Positions 8,480-14,890 of a stretch of DNA of 23,526 bases are shown piece by piece. The DNA is taken from assembly GCA_017543025.1 (NCBI GenBank), contig JAFYGX010000259.1, positions 1-23,526 on the forward strand, read 5' to 3'. Position numbers and translations under genes: made by a program. Source of the stretch: Solobacterium sp. (GTDB lineage: Bacteria > Bacillota_I > Bacilli_A > Erysipelotrichales > Erysipelotrichaceae). The notes beneath the pieces were generated by a model. The model was not told the origin of the DNA, searched no databases, and worked only from the letters and a program-made list of their open reading frames with translations. Each line of letters starts with the position of its first letter. The stretch's first letter is position 1.

Positions 8480-9550
8480 TTACAGTTTCAGATCTCCGTC
8501 TTTCACCCAGCCGGCCTTTCTGCACAGCTGATTAATCAGCGGACAGAGGACAGCCGGAAGAATGAAACAGATCAGTACCAGACCTGCCCAGTCCATTACA
8601 CCCGGAGTAATCGCGACGGCTCCTTTCGCCGCTGCCGCTTCGCTTGGGGCCAGCCAGCCGGTCCAGATTCCGATCTGCCCGCAGAGCCCACAGGTTCCCA
8701 TACCGGAGTTGATCGGTGCCCCGTTCATTTCAAGATGAAACAGACAGGTTGCGATTGGTCCGGTGATCGCTGATGTTACAATCGGCGCGATCCAGACTTT
8801 CGGATTCTTTACGATATTCGGCATCTGCAGCATTGAAGTGCCAAGCCCCTGACTGATGAGACCGCCTGTTCCGTTCTCCCGGAATGACATCGTCGCAAAG
8901 CCGATCATCTGTGCACAGCAGCCCGCAACGGCAGCTCCTCCCGCAAGTCCGGTCAGACCAAGAACAGAACAGATCGCAGCCGACGAAATCGGCAGTGTCA
9001 GCGCAATACCGACAAGCACCGAAACCGCAATTCCCATCCAGAACGGCTGAAGCTTTGTCGCCTGATCAATCAGAAGCCCGAACGACGACGCTGCCGAGCC
9101 GATCGGAGGCGCAATCAGCTTTGCCAGCGCTACGCCGACAAAAATCGTCACCGCAGGCGTTACAAGGATATCCACCTTTGTTTCCTTCGAAACCGCTTTG
9201 CCGCATTCTGCCGCAATAATCGCAATAATCAGCACCGCAAGCGGACCGCCCGCTCCGCCTTCCGCATTGGCTGCCCAGCCGACGGCAGCGAGTGAGAACA
9301 GCACCATTGGATCTGCTTTCAGGGCATACCCGATTGCGACTGCCATTGCTGGCCCTGAGACAGTCATTGCATAGCTGCCGATATCCACCAGCATTGACCA
9401 GCCGATCTGCTGACCAAGCGTTTTCAGAATCGTTCCGATCAGAAGCGAACAGAACAGTCCCTGCGCCATTGCGCCAAGTGCTTCAATTCCGTATCGCTTT
9501 GCGGAAAATACAATATTCTTACGGGCAAGAAACGCTTTGATATTCTCCAT
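8480..9550 (-). CDS. PfoR/EIIC_2-type polytopic membrane protein
   Basis: This 356-aa, very hydrophobic, Gly/Ala-rich protein has about 8-10 predicted membrane spans. It resembles the PTS_EIIC_2 family that includes the putative perfringolysin regulator PfoR of Clostridium perfringens. Recognisable stretches are FCSLLIGTILKTLGQQ, MSFRENGTGGLISQGLGTS and HLEMNGAPINSGMGTCGLCGQIG, the conserved Asn/Gly-rich loops of this group. No EIIA or EIIB domain is attached or adjacent, so it cannot by itself be a complete phosphotransferase uptake system. It may be a transporter or a membrane regulator. A strong AAGGAGGG lies about 7 nt before ATG 9550, with its own TATAAT at 9583-9588. The hydrolase upstream (84 bp gap, same strand) may be co-transcribed. 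Confidence 0.78.
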   Translation of the reverse strand: MENIKAFLARKNIVFSAKRYGIEALGAMAQGLFCSLLIGTILKTLGQQIGWSMLVDIGSYAMTVSGPAMAVAIGYALKADPMVLFSLAAVGWAANAEGGAGGPLAVLIIAIIAAECGKAVSKETKVDILVTPAVTIFVGVALAKLIAPPIGSAASSFGLLIDQATKLQPFWMGIAVSVLVGIALTLPISSAAICSVLGLTGLAGGAAVAGCCAQMIGFATMSFRENGTGGLISQGLGTSMLQMPNIVKNPKVWIAPIVTSAITGPIATCLFHLEMNGAPINSGMGTCGLCGQIGIWTGWLAPSEAAAAKGAVAITPGVMDWAGLVLICFILPAVLCPLINQLCRKAGWVKDGDLKL

Positions 9551-9582
9551 TTCAAATCCCTCCTTCTACGCATGCTTTTCCT

Positions 9583-9588
9583 ATTATA
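9583..9588 (-). promoter_or_regulatory. -10 box before the PfoR-like gene
   Basis: A perfect TATAAT on the minus strand lies 32 bp before ATG 9550 in the 84-bp gap after the hydrolase gene. A weak -35 (TGTGGA, 9607-9612) is 18 bp upstream. This would let the membrane gene be expressed apart from the hydrolase. No terminator is visible between them. Confidence 0.5.
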
Positions 9589-9634
9589 AAACTTCTCTGT
9601 CCCATTTCCACAGAAGGAAACGGTTCGCTTTTTC

Positions 9635-10609
9635 TCAGTCGCTCCAGCTGCGTTTCAGCCATGCATTACACAGGTTCGGCCATACAGACACTTCTCTGTC
9701 AGCCACCCGGAGCGGATCACGGGATTCCGGGTTGGAGCGATTATCAAATTTGAAGATCTGTTCCTTTGCATACTGCGGATCAGCCGGAATCAGATTTCCG
9801 TTTTTCACCTGTTCCAGTACGCTGTAACACTGTTCCAGCGTATACGGATCGCCATAGTCGCATGCCTCCCATTGCGGAGTGGAAACGCTGAGCCCGTGCC
9901 GGCCATGGGTAAAGACATGGTGCTCAAACGGAATTCCTTTCCTGCGCAATGCCAGTGCCATCAGATAACTGTTTTCCACCGGAACTGAAGCATCTTCCAT
10001 TGTCTGCCAGAGAAAGACAGGACACAGATCTTCACTGATATGGTTTTCCAGCGAGAATTCCTCTTTCTCTGCCTGGGTCACTGTATCTCCATACAGCGCC
10101 CGCAGCGAGTTTCTGTGCGCATATTCTCCGCCGGTAACCACCGGATAGCAGAGGATAAGCCGGTTGACCGAATTATCGATCTCCGGATAGCGCGAATCCG
10201 CAATCTGCGCATGGTATTCCGCCAGGCTGCCGCTCAGATGCGCACCGGCAGAAAATCCCATCACTGCAATCTTCTGCGCATCAATATGGTGTTCTTCCGC
10301 AAGGCTCCGCACAATTCTGACCGCCCTGGAAAGATCCTGCAGGGGCTGCCGGTGAAGCGGTGCCATATACAGCAGATTGCAGGTATAAGTCACAACGGCA
10401 GTATGGTAACCGAATTCATAAAAGGTTTTTGCGACGATCTCACCTTCCCCTTCTGCACAATGGGTGTAGCCGCCGCCCGGCACAATCAGTATGCATGGCC
10501 GGCATGCGTCGTCTTCGTGAAAATACGTATGGATATTCGGCTGAAATCCATACGCCATCGGGTAGTCATATTCTTCCTGCTGCCAGAGATTGATCCGCTC
10601 TTCTTTCAT
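9635..10609 (-). CDS. Alpha/beta hydrolase, carbohydrate acetyl/feruloyl esterase-like
   Basis: This 324-aa serine hydrolase has no signal peptide, so it is likely cytoplasmic. The fold is shown by IVPGGGYTHC (42-51, oxyanion-hole loop), the nucleophile elbow GFSAG (118-122, Ser120), a probable acid Asp206 in MEDASVP, and the catalytic His238 in GRHGL. This pattern matches the bacterial alpha/beta hydrolases that remove acetyl or feruloyl groups from sugars or xylan fragments; an intracellular location would fit small imported oligosaccharides. AGGAG lies 10 nt before ATG 10609. A palindrome overlaps its promoter (10639-10666), suggesting substrate-controlled expression. The actual ester is not known. 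Confidence 0.85.
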   Translation of the reverse strand: MKEERINLWQQEEYDYPMAYGFQPNIHTYFHEDDACRPCILIVPGGGYTHCAEGEGEIVAKTFYEFGYHTAVVTYTCNLLYMAPLHRQPLQDLSRAVRIVRSLAEEHHIDAQKIAVMGFSAGAHLSGSLAEYHAQIADSRYPEIDNSVNRLILCYPVVTGGEYAHRNSLRALYGDTVTQAEKEEFSLENHISEDLCPVFLWQTMEDASVPVENSYLMALALRRKGIPFEHHVFTHGRHGLSVSTPQWEACDYGDPYTLEQCYSVLEQVKNGNLIPADPQYAKEQIFKFDNRSNPESRDPLRVADREVSVWPNLCNAWLKRSWSD

Positions 10610-10638
10610 AAATAAAAATCTCCTGTTTCGAATGATTC

Positions 10639-10666
10639 ATTATATGCACATGCATACTCCATGTGC
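10639..10666 (-). promoter_or_regulatory. Hydrolase promoter -10 with overlapping palindrome
   Basis: TATAAT (10639-10644, minus strand) is 29 bp before ATG 10609. Immediately upstream, GCACATG (10646-10652) and CATGTGC (10660-10666) form a perfect 7-bp inverted repeat around 7 bp, exactly where a repressor would block polymerase between -35 and -10. No consensus -35 is obvious. The operator role is inferred. Confidence 0.5.
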
Positions 10667-10868
10667 GAAAAAAACGGCTTCCTGCAAGACAGCGTTATAA
10701 TGCATCACCATACACAGAAACCCGGTTCAGTCCGTATCAGCAGAATGCGAATTTTCCATGAACCTGCGCATCAGTGCGTTTACATATGACGCTGTGATCC
10801 GGGTGATTCCAGAGTGACAGGCAGCGTATCGATGCCGCCTGCTTCATGATTTATTCTTTTCTGCATCC

Positions 10869-10901
10869 AAAAAATACGCATATGACTGCTCACATGCGTA
10901 T
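10869..10901 (-). terminator. Terminator of the XRE/GYF transcription unit
   Basis: On the minus strand ATACGCAT (10894-10901 side) pairs with ATGCGTAT (10874-10881 side); two further pairs extend the stem past one mismatch, and TTTTT (10869-10873) follows. It starts 20 bp after the stop of the GYF-domain gene. Confidence 0.85.
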
Positions 10902-10920
10902 CCGTTTATCCGGGCAGGCG

Positions 10921-11145
10921 TTATCCGGCAAAATCTGCCGGCGTGCGCTCAAGATAATAGCTGTAGATTGAATTGCCGATATTAATCCAGTTTTCAAATT
11001 CTGTCATCCAGATGTAGTCATCCTTTGTCAGAATTCCGTTTTCCAGAAGTTTGATCAGCTCTGTGTCTGTATATGGACCGAACTTCGATCCGTCCGGCTT
11101 TGCATAATACCAGACTTTTTCTTCTGCACTGTTTTCCATATTCAC
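10921..11145 (-). CDS. Small GYF_2-domain protein
   Basis: This 74-aa soluble protein is almost entirely one GYF_2 (DUF4339-like) domain. The signature is WYYAKPDG, FGPYTDTEL and LLENGILTKDDYIW, then a late Trp (FENWINI). GYF domains bind proline-rich peptides; bacterial versions are mostly uncharacterised. GTG 11145 is chosen because AGGAG (11153-11157) lies exactly 7 nt upstream; a nearby ATG 11139 would give 13 nt spacing, and a third candidate, ATG 11163, lacks a site. The ribosome binding site overlaps the stop codon of the upstream XRE surface protein, so the two are probably translationally coupled. The tail (about 60-74) is Tyr/Ser-rich with no membrane span. Its probable job is an adaptor for the neighbouring membrane protein, which is inference. 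Confidence 0.82.
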   Translation of the reverse strand: MNMENSAEEKVWYYAKPDGSKFGPYTDTELIKLLENGILTKDDYIWMTEFENWINIGNSIYSYYLERTPADFAG

Positions 11146-11155
11146 GTGTTTTCTC

Positions 11156-13675
11156 CTAGTCATCCTGCTCTTCTGGTCCTTCCGGGGTCGGAGTAGGTTC
11201 CGGGTCCGGAGTCGGTTCCGCAGTTGGCTCTGCGGTTGGCTCCGGCGTCGGCATCGGTGTCGGCGTCGGTGTCGGAGCGATCGAAGGTTCCGGCACATAA
11301 TAGCTGCCGGTTACGGAAGACGGATCATAGCGGACCGGATCCGAAGGATTTGCGGTAATGACAATTGAATACTCGCCCGGCATGATTCCGTAGAATGTGA
11401 TGCGGGTATCTGCAGTATTCATCGTCTGGCCGCCGAATGTGACGGTATAACCGCCGGCATGTTCCACCGGAGTCCAGGAGATCGTTACGGAGGTTCCGTC
11501 TGCTTCCACGCCGGTATAGGTAATCACCGGCTGTGCGAGCGCCGAGTGAATGATTTCATAACGGCCGGATGTGTTGCCGGTATCACTGAAGGTAAACCGG
11601 GTATCATTCTGACCGGGATATGCTGTGACATAGACGGTAAACTCTCTGCTCGCATTCCAGAGACTCATGTCGAATACCGCTCTTGGTTCAGATACGCTCT
11701 TTGACATGTCCTCAAGCGTAACTTCGTAATAAGAAGCGTTATTGACCGGAGACCAGGTGATTTCCACTTCCGTGCCGTTCTGTGTGCAGACGATGTTCGA
11801 CGGTACCGACAGCTTGGTCAGGTTCGCCTGATAAACATATGTGACAGAGAGCGGATCTGAATCCATCGGTTTATCATCTCCGTCTTTTGCACAGGCTGTA
11901 ATTGTGACGGTATAGGAAGTGCCGCTGCGCAGCTTATCCGTTGAAATCGATGCGCTCGGCTTTTCTGTTTTGAGGCTTGTTTCCGGAGAGGTATTCACCT
12001 TCACCGTGTAGTATGCCGCATTCTGAACTCCGGTCCAGCTGATCTGCAGATTTGCGGACGTCACATTGAACTGCACGTTGGAAACGGACGCAAGCTTGTT
12101 GGTTTTTTCATCATCTTTCTTATCCGGGTCTTCGCTGCTTTCAGGCTCCGGAGTCGCATCGTTCTCACCATAGATCCCGGAGGAATTGTCACCCGCTCCG
12201 ATCACTGTTCCGTTGGAGTTGACTGCCGCGAGTGTATTGTTGCGGGCAGCGATATACTGAATCCCGCTCCATTCCTTCGCCGCATTGACCAGTTCTTCAT
12301 CCGAGCTTGCAACCGTAACCTTTCCGCCGGAAAGACCCGCCGCAAAGCTGCCGCCTACCGCTGCCGAATCCATGCCGGACCATGCGGAGGTGTTGCTGGT
12401 GGAAGAAGCACCGACCGCATAACAGGTCACTGATCCGTCAATACCGGTAATCGCAATCTGATTGTATCCGATTGCGGCAGAACGGACATTCGTGAGATTC
12501 TTCACTTTCTCCTTCGAGCTGAAATCTCCGGAAACAAGTACATCACCGGTATCCGTTATGCCAAGTGTAATTTCATTTCCCGCATAGACAGATTTCACAT
12601 CTTTCCATGAAGATACGTCACAGGCACTGGAACTGCCGTTGCACTCCAGCGTTCCGTCGCTTTTCAGACCGACGCTGTGGTTTTCTCCGGCGGCGACCAT
12701 CACGATCTTACTCCAGCCATCCACTTTGCAGGCGTTGGCTGCGCCGGCACAGACGACTGTACCATCCTTTTTCAGTCCCATTGCCCAGCTCGGCCCGGCA
12801 GATACCTGAACCAGATCTTCCGAGTCCAGAGCAGGCGCATTCTTTCCGGTTGTCACCAGATTGCCTTCAGACTGCAGATACATGGAGAATGTGCTCCCAA
12901 GCGCAAAGCGGTTGGTATTGGTCAGAGAAACTGCAGAAGAAGAGCCTTTGCCCCCGAGCATGCGGGCTGCCGAGAAGATCAGCGCGATGCCGGCAATCCC
13001 GGCTGCTGCTCCGATCAGAATCCGCTTATCGACCCGTTCAAACAGACCGGGTTCTTTTTCATACGGCTCCTCATATTCGTCGTCTTCTTCGACAGGAGGC
13101 GTATAGGTTTTCTTTGGTTTCGTTTTCCTTACAGGGGTATGTACTTCGGACGTCTCGTCCACAATCCTGGTTACTTCTGTTTCCTGCAGCTGTGCGGTGC
13201 TAATGATCCGTGTAGCTTCCGGGTTTTCATCTGCAGCAGGTGCAGTATATGACGGCGCAGCTGCCGCATAACCCTGCTTTGCGGTTTCTTCAGGCACCGT
13301 GGTTTTTGCGATGAGATCCATCGCAAGGTCTGCTGTCTGATCCACCGCCCGATTTCCCGCTAAAGACGAAAGGTCTGTGCCGGTTACGGATGCACCGCTG
13401 ACTGGCGCAGTGCCTGTAAAGGAAATCTCGAAACTGTCCTCTTCCTCATCGAGGCGGGGCAATGTTACAGTACGGGTATTGTCCGCAAGATCTTCGATCG
13501 GCACACGATACATCTTTGCCATCTGCCGGAGATGAGCGATCCCGCAGATCGTGTTCCCATTCTCCCAGTTCATATATTCGGATACCTGGACACCCAGTTT
13601 TTCCGCCATATCTCCCTGAGAATAGCCAAAGTGCTTTCGCAATGCCGTCAGCTTTTCTGGAAGTCGATTCGTCAT
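11156..13675 (-). CDS. Membrane XRE-type HTH protein with extracellular RCC1-like and fibronectin-III-like domains
   Basis: The 839 residues read, in order: XRE helix-turn-helix (8-63, with YSQGDMAEKLGV and YMNWENG), an acidic/Pro-rich cytoplasmic linker (70-218) containing two similar bits (EATRIIST and EVTRIVDE), a basic stop-transfer patch, one membrane span (about 219-238), an RCC1-like beta-propeller region (255-505; repeats such as VSAGPSWAMGLKKDGTVVCAG), an acidic hinge (505-527), three fibronectin-III-like domains (about 530-615, 622-710, 714-792) and a Pro-Thr-Glu tail (797-839). The DNA-binding-type domain is thus inside the cell and the binding domains outside, a layout reminiscent of RodZ but with different ectodomains. 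ATG 13675 has GGGGAG 11 nt upstream. A promoter lies at 13709-13739; the GYF gene follows. The function, whether transcription control, cell-shape scaffold or sensor, is unknown. Confidence 0.88.
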   Translation of the reverse strand: MTNRLPEKLTALRKHFGYSQGDMAEKLGVQVSEYMNWENGNTICGIAHLRQMAKMYRVPIEDLADNTRTVTLPRLDEEEDSFEISFTGTAPVSGASVTGTDLSSLAGNRAVDQTADLAMDLIAKTTVPEETAKQGYAAAAPSYTAPAADENPEATRIISTAQLQETEVTRIVDETSEVHTPVRKTKPKKTYTPPVEEDDEYEEPYEKEPGLFERVDKRILIGAAAGIAGIALIFSAARMLGGKGSSSAVSLTNTNRFALGSTFSMYLQSEGNLVTTGKNAPALDSEDLVQVSAGPSWAMGLKKDGTVVCAGAANACKVDGWSKIVMVAAGENHSVGLKSDGTLECNGSSSACDVSSWKDVKSVYAGNEITLGITDTGDVLVSGDFSSKEKVKNLTNVRSAAIGYNQIAITGIDGSVTCYAVGASSTSNTSAWSGMDSAAVGGSFAAGLSGGKVTVASSDEELVNAAKEWSGIQYIAARNNTLAAVNSNGTVIGAGDNSSGIYGENDATPEPESSEDPDKKDDEKTNKLASVSNVQFNVTSANLQISWTGVQNAAYYTVKVNTSPETSLKTEKPSASISTDKLRSGTSYTVTITACAKDGDDKPMDSDPLSVTYVYQANLTKLSVPSNIVCTQNGTEVEITWSPVNNASYYEVTLEDMSKSVSEPRAVFDMSLWNASREFTVYVTAYPGQNDTRFTFSDTGNTSGRYEIIHSALAQPVITYTGVEADGTSVTISWTPVEHAGGYTVTFGGQTMNTADTRITFYGIMPGEYSIVITANPSDPVRYDPSSVTGSYYVPEPSIAPTPTPTPMPTPEPTAEPTAEPTPDPEPTPTPEGPEEQDD
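11185..11280 (-). repeat. Low-complexity Pro-Thr/Glu-coding repeat
   Basis: GGTGTCGGCGTC-like 6-bp units and GGTTC/CGG variants encode the alternating PTPTP and EPTAEPT tail (about residues 797-830) of the XRE surface protein. The reading frame is intact. Such tails commonly act as wall-spanning or stalk segments; no LPXTG sorting signal follows. Confidence 0.7.
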
Positions 13676-13708
13676 AACTAAAAAATCTCCCCTGTTCAAG
13701 ACTCTTTT

Positions 13709-13739
13709 ACTATACCACAATCCTCACAGAAGCTTTCAA
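13709..13739 (-). promoter_or_regulatory. Promoter of the XRE/GYF unit
   Basis: On the minus strand TTGAAA (13734-13739) and an extended -10, TGG-TATAGT (hexamer 13709-13714), are 19 nt apart. The TG dinucleotide compensates for the long spacer. The predicted start is about 27 nt before ATG 13675. Confidence 0.6.
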
Positions 13740-13825
13740 GCCCCCCGTTTTTCATTATTCTTAACAGCTGATCCGCAGCCGGAAATTCAGATACAATAAA
13801 AGCATACAGAACTGGAGGCCGTAAT

Positions 13826-14767
13826 ATGCAGGATAAACCGTCATTATTTTCCCGTTTTCACAATAAAGGGTTTCGCTGGAACGATTTCTTTGTGATTCCC
13901 GTCCTTCTCACCTTTTTCCTGTTCGTATCCGGTCAGATTGCCGGAGAGATCATCCAGCTGGCAGTCCTGGGTTCTTCCGCGGATCAGCTTTCTCCGTTTA
14001 TGGATATGTTCTGGATGTATTTCGCAAACATCGGCGTCTGGATCGTAATTCTGCTGTACTGCCGTTTCATCCCCGGCAACCGGCCGATCCTGCAGACGAT
14101 CGGCACAAAGCCGAAAGGAAACAGCCTGAAACTGTTCGGCATCGGTCTTCTGATCGGATTCGGAATGAACGGTCTGTGCATTCTCGCCGCCTGGCTGAAC
14201 AGAGACATTCATCTTTCCTTCAGCTCTGTTTCCGCAGTACCGATCCTGCTGCTGTTTGCGGCCGTGCTTGTGCAGTCTTCTGCTGAAGAGCTGTCCGATC
14301 GGTGTTTCCTGTATCAGCGCATCCGCCGGGGCTACCGCAGTCCCTGGTTCGCAATCCTGCTCAGCTCCGCAGTATTCGCCCTCATGCATGGTCTGAATCC
14401 CGGCGTTACATTTTCCGCCCTGCTGGATATCTTTATCAGCGGACTATTGTTCAGCATGTTTGTTTACTATTACGACAGTCTCTGGTGTGCATTCGGCATT
14501 CATACCGCATGGAATTACACTCAGAATGTGATCTTCGGCCTCCCCAACAGCGGCTTCGTCTCTGCCTTTTCCATCTTTCAGCTGGATGCGGCCAGTGCCA
14601 GAGCCAGTTTTGCCTATGACCCTTCCTTCGGCATTGAAGGAACCTTTCTCTCCATTCTCGTGCAGGCGATCGGATGCGTTCTTGTCTGGTATTTCGGTTC
14701 AAAACGAAAGCAGCCGTCACTCAACCCGTGGGCAGAACAGGAATCCCGGTCTCCTTCTGCTTCATAA
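13826..14767 (+). CDS. CPBP-family intramembrane metalloprotease
   Basis: This 313-aa polytopic membrane protein (about 8 spans) belongs to the CPBP/ABI (Rce1-like) family of intramembrane glutamic or metal-dependent proteases. All three family motifs are present: EELSDR (EExxxR, 154-159), FALMH (FxxxH, 184-188) and HTAWN (HxxxN, 226-230). Bacterial members are linked to prenylated-peptide processing, bacteriocin immunity or membrane signalling; no bacteriocin gene is seen here. GGAGG (13814-13818) lies 7 nt before ATG 13826. A weak -10, TACAAT, is at 13792-13797. It is a single-gene unit, divergent from the XRE gene and ending at the bidirectional terminator at 14832-14866. Confidence 0.88.
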   Translation: MQDKPSLFSRFHNKGFRWNDFFVIPVLLTFFLFVSGQIAGEIIQLAVLGSSADQLSPFMDMFWMYFANIGVWIVILLYCRFIPGNRPILQTIGTKPKGNSLKLFGIGLLIGFGMNGLCILAAWLNRDIHLSFSSVSAVPILLLFAAVLVQSSAEELSDRCFLYQRIRRGYRSPWFAILLSSAVFALMHGLNPGVTFSALLDIFISGLLFSMFVYYYDSLWCAFGIHTAWNYTQNVIFGLPNSGFVSAFSIFQLDAASARASFAYDPSFGIEGTFLSILVQAIGCVLVWYFGSKRKQPSLNPWAEQESRSPSAS

Positions 14768-14831
14768 GGGCAGTTCATCTTTTTCATGCAATTCCGTTGT
14801 CAGCCGTCCTGTATGCATATTCTCTCAGCGC

Positions 14832-14866
14832 AAAAGAAAAACTGCGGGCATGCAGTTTTTTCTTTG
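14832..14866. terminator. Bidirectional terminator between the CPBP and PTS-like genes
   Basis: AAAAACTGC (14837-14845) pairs with GCAGTTTTT (14852-14860) around the 6-nt loop GGGCAT. The stem continues with AAAG/CTTT past one bulged T. A and T runs on the two sides give U-tracts for both strands. It separates the convergent ends of genes at 14767 and 14891. Confidence 0.85.
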
Positions 14867-14890
14867 CACAGTTCTGTTTTTTCACAGTCT

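Larger units (their letters stand above)
10610..10920. other. 311-bp intergenic region with promoter, hairpins and a terminator
   Basis: From left to right it holds the hydrolase leader with AGGAG (10620-10624), the minus-strand promoter and palindrome (10639-10666), and then about 200 bp (10668-10868) with no convincing ORF. This middle part carries a plus-strand TATAAT (10696-10701) without a clear -35, and a hairpin CAGGCaGC/GCcGCCTG (10818-10841) followed by T-rich sequence to 10860. The region ends in the terminator of the minus-strand sensor unit (10869-10901). Confidence 0.6.

Noticed and set aside
11185..11280. Tandem repeat as a CRISPR or mobile-element remnant
   Set aside because: The units are 6-12 bp, keep the reading frame and encode a Pro-Thr-Glu stalk. 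There are no spacers of uniform length.
13502..13675. XRE domain as a phage repressor or toxin-antitoxin antitoxin
   Set aside because: It is part of an 839-residue membrane protein, and no integrase, phage or toxin gene is nearby.
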